The translations under genes were made by a program, and so were the position numbers. From Chloroflexota bacterium (GTDB taxonomy: Bacteria; Chloroflexota; Anaerolineae; UBA4142): DNA of 64,000 nt. Below the pieces are notes generated by a model. That model saw only the letters and a list, made by a program, of their open reading frames with translations. It ran no database searches and was not told the DNA's origin. The first letter of the stretch is position 1. Every line of letters starts with the position of its first letter. The stretch spans positions 1 through 64,000 of the forward strand of contig JACQYF010000209.1 in NCBI GenBank assembly GCA_016208315.1. The letters run 5' to 3'. Below, in pieces: positions 16,746 through 26,400 of this stretch.

Positions 16746-17768
16746 ATGCTCAAGTCTTGGAGATTTTGGATCGGCCTGGCGATCAGCGCGGTCTCGCTAT
16801 ACTTTGCGTTTCAAGGCATCCGGCTCGATCAGGTGGGCGAGGCGCTGCGCGGGATGGATTACAAGTGGCTGGTTCCCGCGACTGCCATGTTTTTGGTCAG
16901 CTACGGAACCCGCGCCTTTCGCTGGCAACTCCTTTTTTCTCCGCAGAAATTGCGGCTGAGCAACGTCTTTCACGCGCTCAACATCGGCTACTTTCTCAGC
17001 AATATCCTGCCGGCGCGGCTGGGCGATGTCGTGCGCGCGTACTTGCTCGGCGACATGGAGGGCGTGAGCAAGGCGCGGGCGCTCTCCACCGTCGTCGTCG
17101 AGCGATTGTTTGATGGGCTGGCGGTTGTATTGGTGCTTGCTGCGACGGCGTTCTTTGTTCCCAACATTCCCGACGGAGCGCCGCAGGGCGCGCTCGGCGT
17201 CGCGGCGGCAGGGATCGCGGGGATTGCGTTCTTGCTCGTCTTGTCGTTTCACAAAGCGCGCGGCCTCGCGCTCCTGCGCCGAATCATTTCGCCGGCGCCT
17301 TTGTTGCGAAGCGAAAAGCTGTGGAGCACGCTCGAAAACTTGGTGGACGGCTTTGCCGTGCTCCGTTCGCCGCGGCCGGTCTTTGGCGTGGGCGCGTGGT
17401 CGCTCGCCGCGTGGGGACTCGGCGGCCTGATGTTTTGGACGATGATGCAGGCCATGAGTTTAAATCTGGCGCTCCCGGCGGCGTTTTTGGTGATGACCGT
17501 GACATCACTCGTGGTCGTCGTGCCGTCGTCTCCAGGATACGTCGGCGTTTTTCATTACGCGGCGACGCTGACGCTGACGAGTGTTTTCAACGTGGACAAA
17601 TCTACGGCTTTTAGCTACGCCGTCGTGATGCATGCTTTCAACTATATTTGGCTCATTGCGCTCGGGGTCTATTCGATCTGGCACGAAGGGCTGAGCTATC
17701 AGCGGCTGCAGATGATTCAGGCGGAAAAACCGGAAACGGCAGCCGCCAAGACCTCACACATTCCTTGA
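16746..17768 (+). CDS. Lysylphosphatidylglycerol synthase-TM/UPF0104 flippase-like membrane protein
   Basis: This 340-residue protein has about eight transmembrane helices with the LPG_synthase_TM pattern: FLVSYGTRAFRWQLLF, then NIGYFLSNILPARLGDVVRAYLL (split in the family as NxxPxRxGExxR) and VERLFDGLAV. Relatives flip polyprenyl-linked sugars or lipids. ATG 16746 gives a good membrane-protein N-terminus; the longer frame from 16692 would include the promoter. The protein is a paralogue of the one at 38858. Confidence 0.85.
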   Translation: MLKSWRFWIGLAISAVSLYFAFQGIRLDQVGEALRGMDYKWLVPATAMFLVSYGTRAFRWQLLFSPQKLRLSNVFHALNIGYFLSNILPARLGDVVRAYLLGDMEGVSKARALSTVVVERLFDGLAVVLVLAATAFFVPNIPDGAPQGALGVAAAGIAGIAFLLVLSFHKARGLALLRRIISPAPLLRSEKLWSTLENLVDGFAVLRSPRPVFGVGAWSLAAWGLGGLMFWTMMQAMSLNLALPAAFLVMTVTSLVVVVPSSPGYVGVFHYAATLTLTSVFNVDKSTAFSYAVVMHAFNYIWLIALGVYSIWHEGLSYQRLQMIQAEKPETAAAKTSHIP

Positions 17769-17778
17769 AAGAGAAAAC

Positions 17779-18801
17779 GTGGACAAAATCCTAGTTACCG
17801 GCGGGTGTGGCTTTATCGGCAGCAATTTGATGGATCGCCTCTTCGCGCGCGGCGAGCACGCGGTGGCGTTTGACAACCTGTCGCGCCGCGGCGCGATCAA
17901 GAATGCCGAATGGCTGCGCGCCAAGTATGGCCCCAAGTTCGAGTTGATCCGCGGCGACGTGCGCGACGCGAACGCCATCGAACAGGCGGCGCGGGACGCG
18001 GACATCATCTACCATCTGGCCGCTCAGGTCGCGGTGACAACCTCGGTTACCGATCCGCGAACCGATTTCGAAATCAACGCATTCGGCACGTTCAACACGC
18101 TGGAAGCGGCCCGCGCTTCGGGCAAGAATCCAATCTTCATTTTCGCGTCCACCAACAAGGTCTACGGCGGCATGGACGATGTCGTCGTCGCGGAAAAGCC
18201 GACGCGCTACGAGTACCGCGATTTGACTAGCGGCGTCTCGGAAGCGCAGCCGCTTGACTTCCATTCTCCATACGGGAATAGCAAAGGGGCCGCCGATCAG
18301 TACGTGCATGATTACGCGCGCATCTACGGACTGCGTACTGTCGTTTTTCGCCAGTCGGCGATCTACGGCTATCGCCAATTTGGCGAAGAGGATCAGGGCT
18401 GGCTTGCGTGGTTTACGATTGCCGCGGTGACCGGCAAGCCGATCACGATTTACGGCGACGGCAAGCAGGTGCGCGATATGTTGTTCATTGACGATCTGCT
18501 CGATGTCTATGATTCGGCGGTGGCGCGGATTGACCGGGTCGCGGGACGCGTCTACAATATCGGCGGCGGGCCACAGAACACGATCTCGGTCTGGACCGAA
18601 TTCGGCCCAATGCTGGAAAAACTACACGGGCAAAAGATTCCCGTGGCGTCTGGCGATTGGCGTCCCGGCGACCAAAAGGTCTGCGTCTACGACATTTCCA
18701 AAGCGCAGCGCGAACTCGCTTGGACGCCGCAAGTGGACGTGCCGACCGGCGTCGAAAAGCTGTATCGCTGGGTGAAAGAGAACGTGGGGCTGTTTCAGTG
18801 A
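17779..18801 (+). CDS. NAD-dependent sugar-nucleotide epimerase (CDP-paratose 2-epimerase-like)
   Basis: This 340-residue extended short-chain dehydrogenase has the Rossmann motif ILVTGGCGFIGSNLMD, the segment FASTNKVYGG, and the YxxxK pair in SPYGNSKGAADQYV. The STNKVYG variant is typical of the CDP-tyvelose/paratose epimerase branch. It starts at GTG 17779. It fits an envelope-glycan role with the neighbouring transferases. The exact nucleotide sugar is uncertain. Confidence 0.85.
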   Translation: MDKILVTGGCGFIGSNLMDRLFARGEHAVAFDNLSRRGAIKNAEWLRAKYGPKFELIRGDVRDANAIEQAARDADIIYHLAAQVAVTTSVTDPRTDFEINAFGTFNTLEAARASGKNPIFIFASTNKVYGGMDDVVVAEKPTRYEYRDLTSGVSEAQPLDFHSPYGNSKGAADQYVHDYARIYGLRTVVFRQSAIYGYRQFGEEDQGWLAWFTIAAVTGKPITIYGDGKQVRDMLFIDDLLDVYDSAVARIDRVAGRVYNIGGGPQNTISVWTEFGPMLEKLHGQKIPVASGDWRPGDQKVCVYDISKAQRELAWTPQVDVPTGVEKLYRWVKENVGLFQ

Positions 18802-18816
18802 TATGGGAGGGTGCGA

Positions 18817-19146
18817 ATGTCTGCTGTTGCAGTAAAGGACGACCTTCTCAACGTCGCCAAGCTCTTTGGTGATGTGGAGACGGTGATTACCGATGCTGTC
18901 CGCCATTACGCGATTGATCAGTGTGTAGAGCGGATCGAGTCTGCACGGGCCAAGATCCGCGAATACGAAGTAAAATTCGGGACGGACTATTTGACCTTTG
19001 CCTCGAGAGTTCAAACGGATGCCGAGTTCTTGCGACGTATTGAAGCAAAGAATCCATTGTGGGAAGAAGACGCGATGGAATGGAAGTATCGTAGTGACGA
19101 GGTCGTAGAATGGACGCAGACGTTGGAGCGCATTTTGAAGCAGTAG
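18817..19146 (+). CDS. Small helical protein, candidate antitoxin
   Basis: This 109-residue protein is mostly helical (KLFGDVETVITDAVRHYAI, then IESARAKIREYEVKFG). It starts at ATG 18817 with ggagg 6 bp upstream. Its 3' end overlaps the next ORF by 37 bp. The pairing and order match the two-gene modules that include DUF6516/TumE-like toxins. Base composition is lower in GC than in neighbouring genes, consistent with transfer. Confidence 0.6.
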   Translation: MSAVAVKDDLLNVAKLFGDVETVITDAVRHYAIDQCVERIESARAKIREYEVKFGTDYLTFASRVQTDAEFLRRIEAKNPLWEEDAMEWKYRSDEVVEWTQTLERILKQ

Positions 19147-19511
19147 TCTCACTGGCTCGATCTCGCCTGACGGGTACGCGCGTGATCCAGAACGAAGTCA
19201 CCGCGAATCGCGCCATTCTGGAAATACATGGCAAGTTTGGGCAACTCGATGTACGGATCAAGGAAATTCGGTCTGCATCCGGTAACTCTTATTCCTATTA
19301 TCTGCTCTACGCTGGCGATGTCTTGGTAGGTTTTGACAATCATCCTGATGTTCGAGTCATCAAGAAGAAATACGGTCGTCGTTACAAGCAGTTCCTTGGT
19401 AAATCTATTCCGCATCGGCATGGCTCTCGCAAACAGACGTTTGAATTGACTGACGAATATACCGCGTCAAGATTCCTTGAGCAGTTGGAAGAATTGGCAA
19501 GTTCGACATGA
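19110..19511 (+). CDS. DUF6516/TumE-like toxin candidate
   Basis: This 133-residue protein contains GKFGQLDVRIKEIRSASGN, then YSYYLLYAGDVLVGFDNHP and a His/Lys-rich HRHGSRKQTF. The pattern of a curved sheet with YSY...DN.PH is what I recall for DUF6516 (TumE) toxins. ATG 19110 overlaps the upstream partner. Its own end (ATGA) overlaps the glycosyltransferase start. Assignment as a toxin is by family resemblance only. Confidence 0.55.
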   Translation: MDADVGAHFEAVVSLARSRLTGTRVIQNEVTANRAILEIHGKFGQLDVRIKEIRSASGNSYSYYLLYAGDVLVGFDNHPDVRVIKKKYGRRYKQFLGKSIPHRHGSRKQTFELTDEYTASRFLEQLEELASST

Positions 19512-20659
19512 AAATCCTGATCAGTCTGACCTACTATCGCCCGTGGATTAGCGGGCTGACCATTTACGCGGAACGACTTGCGCGCGCGCTGGCGCGGCGC
19601 GGCCATCAGGTTACCGTGCTTACGTCGCACTATGAAAAGGATTTGCCTTTTCAAGAGATCATGGACGGTGTGCTGGTGATCCGCCATCCAGTGCTGTTCC
19701 GCTTTAGCAAGGCGAGCGTCATGCCCGGGTTTCTTTCCCACGCGTGGCGACTCATTCGCGAACACGATGTCGTCCACGTCCATCTCCCGCAAGCCGAAGG
19801 CGGCCCGCTCGCCTTCATCGGTCGCGTGCTCGCACACAAACCGGTCGTGCTGACGTATCATTGCGATCTGCAATTGCCGCCCGGCCTGTTCAATCGCGTG
19901 ATTGATCGCATGGCCTTTGCCTCGAACGTGATGGCGGGCGTCTTTGCGGATCGAATCGTGGCTTATACCGACGACTATGCGCGTAACTCGCCCATGCTGT
20001 CCAAGTTCGCGCGCAAGATCACGGTGATGTATCCGCCGGTCGAAATGCCGCCCCCCGACGCGCAAGCGGTCGCGGCGCTCAAAGAGCGGTATCGTGCCAA
20101 TGGGCATCGCGTCGTCGGTTTTGCCGCGCGGTTTGCCGAGGAAAAGGGTGTCAGTTACTTGCTCGACTCGATTCCGTTGGTGCGGGAAAAATGTCCTGAA
20201 GTAAAGTATTTGCTGGCGGGGCAATATCGCGGCGTGGTCGGCGAGAACGTGTGGGAACGTTTGCAGCCGCAGATTCGGCAATATCGCGAGTATCTCGAAT
20301 TCCTGGGGACCGTGCCGATTCAGGAGATGGGCAATTTTTTCGGCGCATGTGACGTGCTGACGGTGCCGAGCATCAACTCGACCGAATCGTTTGGGCTGGT
20401 GCAAGTGGAAGCGATGCTCAGCGGCTGTCCGGTCGTCGCGACGGATTTGCCCGGCGTCCGTGAACCCGCGCACGTGACCGGCATGGGCGAAGTGGTGCCG
20501 ATCAAGGATGCCCGCGCGCTTGCAGAAGGCATCGTCAAGGTGCTCGACAACCGCGCGAAATACGTGCGCCCGCGCGAGGAGATCGCCGCGCGGTTCTCGT
20601 CAAATCGGACCGTCGTGGAATACGAGAAACTGTTTGCCGAGTTGCAGAAAAGTGAATAA
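19508..20659 (+). CDS. GT4 family glycosyltransferase
   Basis: This 383-residue GT-B enzyme starts MKILISLTYYRPWISGL and has GLTIYAERLARALARRGH, then FAARFAEEKGVSYLL, and the EX7E donor-phosphate motif in ESFGLVQVEAMLSG. It belongs to the retaining GT4 group that transfers sugars from nucleotide donors in the cytoplasm. Its ATGA start overlaps the toxin-like gene and its end overlaps the methyltransferase start. It probably builds a lipid-linked glycan used by the GT-C enzymes downstream. Confidence 0.9.
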   Translation: MKILISLTYYRPWISGLTIYAERLARALARRGHQVTVLTSHYEKDLPFQEIMDGVLVIRHPVLFRFSKASVMPGFLSHAWRLIREHDVVHVHLPQAEGGPLAFIGRVLAHKPVVLTYHCDLQLPPGLFNRVIDRMAFASNVMAGVFADRIVAYTDDYARNSPMLSKFARKITVMYPPVEMPPPDAQAVAALKERYRANGHRVVGFAARFAEEKGVSYLLDSIPLVREKCPEVKYLLAGQYRGVVGENVWERLQPQIRQYREYLEFLGTVPIQEMGNFFGACDVLTVPSINSTESFGLVQVEAMLSGCPVVATDLPGVREPAHVTGMGEVVPIKDARALAEGIVKVLDNRAKYVRPREEIAARFSSNRTVVEYEKLFAELQKSE

Positions 20660-21440
20660 CGGACGGGATTATCTGGCCGAACAACTCCAAACGATTCCGG
20701 CGTTTCGCGCGCTCCTGCGCGGCGTCGAGGCGCGGATGATCGCCGCGCTCGATCTGCCGCGCCCGATTCTCGATCTGGGCTGCGGCGACGGCACGTTTGC
20801 CCAAGCCGCGTTTACCGAGCCGCTCGACGCGGGCATTGATCCGTCTCCGGTCGCGCTGGCCGAAGCCAAGCAGCGCGGAATGCACCGCGACCTGCGCGTG
20901 GGGCAGGGCGCCGAGCTGCCGTTTCCCGACGCGTGTTTCGCGACCGTGTTGAGCAATTCGGTGCTCGAGCATATTCCTGACATTGACAGCACGCTGCGTG
21001 AGGCGCATCGCGTGCTCAGGCCGGGCGGCCGTTTCGTCTTTACCACACCGTCCGAGCATTTTGCCGAATATCTTTTTTTCGCCGATCTCTTCCGCAGGAT
21101 TGGGCTAAAGCGTTTGTCGAAGCGCTACGAGAATTATTTCAACCGGATTTCCTGGCACTATCGCACCGACTCGGCTCCCGTCTGGAGCGAGCGCTTGCAG
21201 CGACTTGGATTTGCGGTCTGCGAATGGCGTTCGTATTTTTCGCGGGGCGCGTCGCACGCCTTTGATCTGTTGCACTATTATTCGGCGCCGACACTGCTCT
21301 ATCGCAAGTTGTTTCGACGCTGGGTCATCGCGCCGTGGCGCGCGAATTTTGTCTTGATCGAACCCTGGCTGCGCCGCTGGTACGACGAGCCGCCGCCGAG
21401 GGAAGGCGCGTATCTCTTTTTCGCATGTGAACGAAAGTGA
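20652..21440 (+). CDS. SAM-dependent methyltransferase (class I)
   Basis: This 262-residue protein has motif I in ILDLGCGDGTFAQAAF, then PFPDACFATVLSNSVLEHI and REAHRVLRPGGRFVFTTPS, typical of Methyltransf_11 proteins. GTG 20652 is chosen because it overlaps the GT4 stop by 8 bp; the longer frame from 20508 lies inside the GT4 gene. The C-terminal 90 residues are rich in aromatic residues and may bind a glycan or lipid. It ends overlapping the next GT-C gene. Confidence 0.85.
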   Translation: MNNGRDYLAEQLQTIPAFRALLRGVEARMIAALDLPRPILDLGCGDGTFAQAAFTEPLDAGIDPSPVALAEAKQRGMHRDLRVGQGAELPFPDACFATVLSNSVLEHIPDIDSTLREAHRVLRPGGRFVFTTPSEHFAEYLFFADLFRRIGLKRLSKRYENYFNRISWHYRTDSAPVWSERLQRLGFAVCEWRSYFSRGASHAFDLLHYYSAPTLLYRKLFRRWVIAPWRANFVLIEPWLRRWYDEPPPREGAYLFFACERK

Positions 21441-23482
21441 ATGCCACGCGGTTGTCGTTCCCCCTACCTTCGCTCCAGACCACGCTCACTCTGATCGCCA
21501 TCGTTTTGGCCGCGACGGCGCAGTACGCGCACACGTTCTTGCAAGCAAACCTCGCGGCCCGCGTTCTTTTCGCCATTGCGCTCGTGATTTGGCTGGGCGC
21601 GATCATGACCAGCCGGGTTGCGCTTGACACGTGGCTTGACGCGACGCAGCCGCCCGTTACATCGCCGCGACGGCCATCCCTCGGTTTTGCCGTCGCCGCC
21701 GTGGCGCTCGCGCTCGTCACGTTCTTCACCTCGAAGGAAAACACGTTCACGCTCGACAATCTCGCGCCGTGGTTGCTGAGTATTGCCGTGTTCTTGTACG
21801 CGTTTTGGGAACGAGAAAAGAGCTGGCCGGATTGGCAGGCGTGGCTCCGGCAGCGGATCGAGCAGGCGCGGGCTGCGTTTCGCGACGGGTGGCGCGTATC
21901 CAGCCGCGTCGTGGCACTCACGTTCATTATCTTGATCGGCGTGTTCTTTTACTTTCACAATCTCGACGGCGTGCCGGGCGAGATGGACAGCGATCACGCC
22001 GAAAAAATCCTCGACGTTAACGACGTCGTGAACGGTGGACTGCGTCCGATCTTTTTCGAACGGAACACCGGGCGCGAGCCGCTGGAATTCTATCTCATCG
22101 CGGCGCTCGTGCAATTCGGGGGCCAACCCCTCGATCACATGGCGCTCAAGCTCGTCACGGCGACAATGGGCCTGCTCGTCATCCCCGGCGTGTATTTCTT
22201 GGCGCGCGAGCTATTCGACGAGCAAACGGCGGGCATCGCGGCGGCGTTGGTCGCGATCGGCAAATGGCCGGTCACGATCGCGCGGATGGGGCTGCGCTTT
22301 CCCTTTACGCCGGTCTTTATCGCGCCGCTGCTCTATTTCTTGTTTCGGGCGCTCAAATACCAGCGCCGGAACGATTTTCTGATGACGGGGCTTTTTCTCG
22401 GCGCGGGGCTTTATGGATATAATGCATTTCGCATCGCGCCGGTTTTGGTGGCCGTCTTTCTGCTTATCTGGCTGTTCGTTGGTCGGAGAATGGATCGAGT
22501 TGAACTGCGCCGGTTCATTACCAACAGCATTTTGGTTTTCGCTTTCGCGCTCATCATCTTTGCGCCGCTGCTGCGTTACTCGGTTGATCATCCGGGCGAG
22601 TTTTGGTACCGAGTGCTGACGCGACTGTCGAGCGAAGAGCGTACGCTCGAAGGCAATCCCATCCAGACATTCGCGCGCAATGAACTGAACGCCGCGTTGA
22701 TGTTCAACTGGAGGGGCGACGAGGCCTGGCCCAACTCGATTCCGGGCGATCCGGCGCTCGATTACGTTTCGGGCGGCCTGTTCTTGTTGGGCGTCGTGTA
22801 CGCCCTGTATCGGCTGGCGCGCTATCGCGAACGCGCGTACGCCTTTATTCTGATCGGCTTGCTCATCATGCTGCTGCCGAGCGCGCTCAGTCTCGCGTTT
22901 CCGAACGAGAACCCGAGCAACGCCCGCGCGGGCGGCGCGATCCCGTTCGTATTCTTAATCGCCGCGTTGCCTATCGCTTGGCTCGCCCGCGAAATCAAAC
23001 AATCGGCGCCGTCCGTCGCGTCCGGCGTCGCAGTGCTCGTGCTCTTCGCCGCGATCGCCGGGGTCAATTACGTGCGCTATTTTCGCGACTTCGATCAGAA
23101 CTATCGGCTCAGCTCATGGAACTCGTCCGAAGTCGCGCGCGTGATCAAGAATTTCGCGGAGAGCGTCGGCGATTACGGAAACGCGTACATCATGCTTTAT
23201 GCGCACTGGGTAGACACACGGAACGTCGCGATCAATATGGGACGGATTGGGTGGGACCAGACGCTGCCCAATATTGAGGCGGTCCTGGTCGGCGCGCCGC
23301 GGGGCACCGAAAACAGACTATTCGTGCTTAACCCGAACGACACTGGGGCCCTGGCGCGTCTTGAGGAATTGATGCCGAACGGACAAATGCGCGTATTTCA
23401 ATCCCGGACGCCGGGCAAGAATTTTATTTTGTGGTACGTGCCCGGGACGATTGCGCCCGATACCCCGTTGACTAGCAAGTGA
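21437..23482 (+). CDS. GT-C glycosyltransferase (PMT/GT39-like)
   Basis: This 681-residue protein has about a dozen transmembrane helices. The first two lie in a poorly conserved 150-residue N-terminus. An acidic motif, GEMDSDHAEK (around residue 184), sits in the first large periplasmic loop, followed by NTGREPLEFYLIAAL as in PMT_2 proteins. The start is GTG 21437, overlapping the methyltransferase stop. It is likely to move a sugar from a polyprenyl carrier to an envelope acceptor. Confidence 0.85.
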   Translation: MNATRLSFPLPSLQTTLTLIAIVLAATAQYAHTFLQANLAARVLFAIALVIWLGAIMTSRVALDTWLDATQPPVTSPRRPSLGFAVAAVALALVTFFTSKENTFTLDNLAPWLLSIAVFLYAFWEREKSWPDWQAWLRQRIEQARAAFRDGWRVSSRVVALTFIILIGVFFYFHNLDGVPGEMDSDHAEKILDVNDVVNGGLRPIFFERNTGREPLEFYLIAALVQFGGQPLDHMALKLVTATMGLLVIPGVYFLARELFDEQTAGIAAALVAIGKWPVTIARMGLRFPFTPVFIAPLLYFLFRALKYQRRNDFLMTGLFLGAGLYGYNAFRIAPVLVAVFLLIWLFVGRRMDRVELRRFITNSILVFAFALIIFAPLLRYSVDHPGEFWYRVLTRLSSEERTLEGNPIQTFARNELNAALMFNWRGDEAWPNSIPGDPALDYVSGGLFLLGVVYALYRLARYRERAYAFILIGLLIMLLPSALSLAFPNENPSNARAGGAIPFVFLIAALPIAWLAREIKQSAPSVASGVAVLVLFAAIAGVNYVRYFRDFDQNYRLSSWNSSEVARVIKNFAESVGDYGNAYIMLYAHWVDTRNVAINMGRIGWDQTLPNIEAVLVGAPRGTENRLFVLNPNDTGALARLEELMPNGQMRVFQSRTPGKNFILWYVPGTIAPDTPLTSK

Positions 23483-23495
23483 TTTAGGACCGGAT

Positions 23496-26400
23496 ATGAT
23501 CTCTGAGCAGTTACCGCCGAACGAGGCGGAGCAATTAGAATCAATCGCACCGCAGCCACAGACTGCGGAAAGCGATTTCCAAGAGAAACCCGCGCCGCGG
23601 CCCGAATGGCAGACCTGGGGCGTCGCGGCGCTCCTCGCGTTCATCGTGCTTCTCGGCGCGATTTTTCGATTCACCGGCGTGAACTGGGACGAGGGCACGC
23701 ACCTCCATCCCGACGAGCGCTTTCTCACGATGGTCACCTCGACGATCAGTTGGCCCGGCAGCCAAGCGTCGCGCCAGCCGCCGCCCGGCTGCGGCAAATG
23801 GGGCCGCTACTTTGATACCGCGTGCTCGCCGCTCGACCCCTATAGCTATCAGGAATTCCCGCTCTTCGTCTACGGCACGTTTCCCATTTTCCTGACGCGT
23901 TTTATCGGCGAGATCGTTGAGATGTCCGGCTACGACCAGATTCATTTGGTGGGCCGGGTCCTTTCCGCGCTGTTCGATCTTTCGACGGTGGTCTTTGTCT
24001 TTTTCATCGGTCGCCGGATGTACGGCGTGCGCGCGGGCCTGCTCGGCGCGTTCTTCCTCGCGGCGTCGGTGCTCGACATTCAGCAATCGCACTTCTTCAC
24101 CGTAGACACGTTCACAAACGTTCCGATTCTCGTCGCGTTCTGGTACGCGCTCGATATTGCCGACGGCAAAAAGTGGCCGGCGTTTGTTTTCGCGGGTATC
24201 GCCTTTGGGTTTGCGCTGGCGGGCCGCATCAACATCGCGCCTTTCGCGGCGGTCCTAGTCGCCGCGTCCGCGCTGTGTGCGTATCTCCAGGCGGTCGCCT
24301 CGACGCAAACCCAGCCGGAACGGTTAGAGTTCGAGGAGAACGGCAACGGCGCAGATGGGCCGGTCGTTGCGAGTCGTACTGTGGGCCCGGTGACGATTTC
24401 CTACGCGTGGCGCGAGAATGCGGCGCGCGTCGCGCAGTCGTTCGGCGAAATGCTCTCACGGACGGCGACGCGCGCGTTCGTCGGACTCGCGGCTACCGCA
24501 ATTATCGCGCTGATCCTTTTCCGCATCGGTCAGCCGTACGCGGCGAATGGGCCGGGCTTTATCGCACCGCACATTCCCAAACTCGATCTCAGTCACGGCG
24601 CGGTCAATTTCCTCTTCGACGTCGCGCTCTCGTGGGCGGGCGGTGTCAATCCCAAATTCGCCGATAACATGTCTTACGTGAGCGAGTTGGTCGCGGGCAA
24701 GATTGACGCGCCGCCGGGGCATCAATGGACCGACCGCACGCCGTATGTTTTTCCGTTCGAAAACATGGTGCGCTGGGGACTGGGGCCGCCGCTAGGTCTC
24801 GCGGCTTGGGCCGGGTTCTTGCTCGCGCTCTATCAATTGATCCGTTATCGCCGTTGGCAGCATCTGCTCATCGTCGTGTGGGTGGGCGTGACCTTCGGTT
24901 ACACAGGACAGCAGTATGTCAAGACGATGCGCTATTTCCTGCAAATCTATCCGTTCCTCGCGCTGCTGGCGGGGTGGTTTATCGTCGAACTTTGGGACAT
25001 GGTTAATCTCCGATCTCCAATCTCTAATCTCTTGGCGAAGGGTGCTGTTGGCTTGGCGAGTATCGCCGTCATCGGCTATACGCTTTTCTGGGCGGGGGCG
25101 TTTACCTCGATTTACACGCGGCACTATACGCGCGTGGCGGCGTCGGAGTGGATTTACGACAACGTGCCGCCGGGGTCGAAACTGGGCAACGAAGTGTGGG
25201 ACGATCCCATGCCGACACGCGTCGAAGGCAAAGATCCGTTCGGCGGGATGTACACCGGCATAGACATGAGTTGGTACGATGAGGATACGCCGGAGAAACG
25301 CGTCAAAGCGCTCGGCTGGCTGGACGCAGCCGATTATATTATTCTCTCGAGCAATCGTCTGTATGGCTCGATCCCGCGTTTGCCGATGCGCTATCCCTTG
25401 ACCGTCAAATACTACGAGTGGCTGTTCGACGGGACTCTGGGCTTTCAAAACGTCGCCGAGTTTACGTCGCGGCCACAGTTGTTGGGCATCGAAATCAACG
25501 ACGACAACGCCGAAGAGGCGTACACCGTTTACGATCATCCCAAAGTTTTGATCTTTAAAAAGACGCCGCAATACTCGCGCGCTAAGGCGGAAGCGCTCTT
25601 TAACAGCGTTGACCTCTCGGAAGTTTACCGCTTTACGCCGATGGTGGCGACCCAAGCCGAAACCGCGCTGCTCCTGACTCCCGATCAACGCGAGGCGCAG
25701 ATGCGCGGCGGCACGTGGAGCGAGATTTTCGATCCCAAGGATTGGAGCAATCAAATTCCCGTGATCGGCTGGCTGGCAGTGATCGAGATTCTTGGCTGGC
25801 TGTTCTTGCCGATTGCGTTTATCGTTTTCCGCGGACTGGTTGATCGCGGCTTTGTCTTCGCCAAAGCGCTCGGCATCTTGCTGCCGGCGTGGGGCGCGTG
25901 GATGCTCGCGAGCTATCGCCTCGTCGAGTTCAGCCGCCTCAGCATTATCTTCGTGGTGCTGTTCATCATACTAGCCAGCGCGCTTGTCACGCGTTTCCGC
26001 TGGCGCGATCTGCTCGCGTTTGCGCGCGCCCGCTGGCAAGTGATTCTCGTCGAGGAGATTCTGTTCCTCGCGTTCTTTGGCTTGTTCCTTGCCATCCGCT
26101 ATGGCAACCCCGATCTGTGGCACCCGTCGTACGGCGGCGAAAAGCCGATGGATTTTGCGTACCTGAACGCGATCGTCAAATCCACATGGTTCCCGCCATA
26201 CGATCCCTGGTTCGCGGGCGGCTATATCAACTATTACTATTTCGGCCATCTAATCACGGCGGCGCTCATTCGCCTTTCGGGAATCGTGCCCGAGGTGGCG
26301 TACAATCTCGCGCTGCCGATGTATTTTGCGCTGCTGGCGATGGGCGCGTTTAGTGTCGTGCTCAACCTCGTCGAGCGAGTCCGAGGTCCAACGAGTTCCC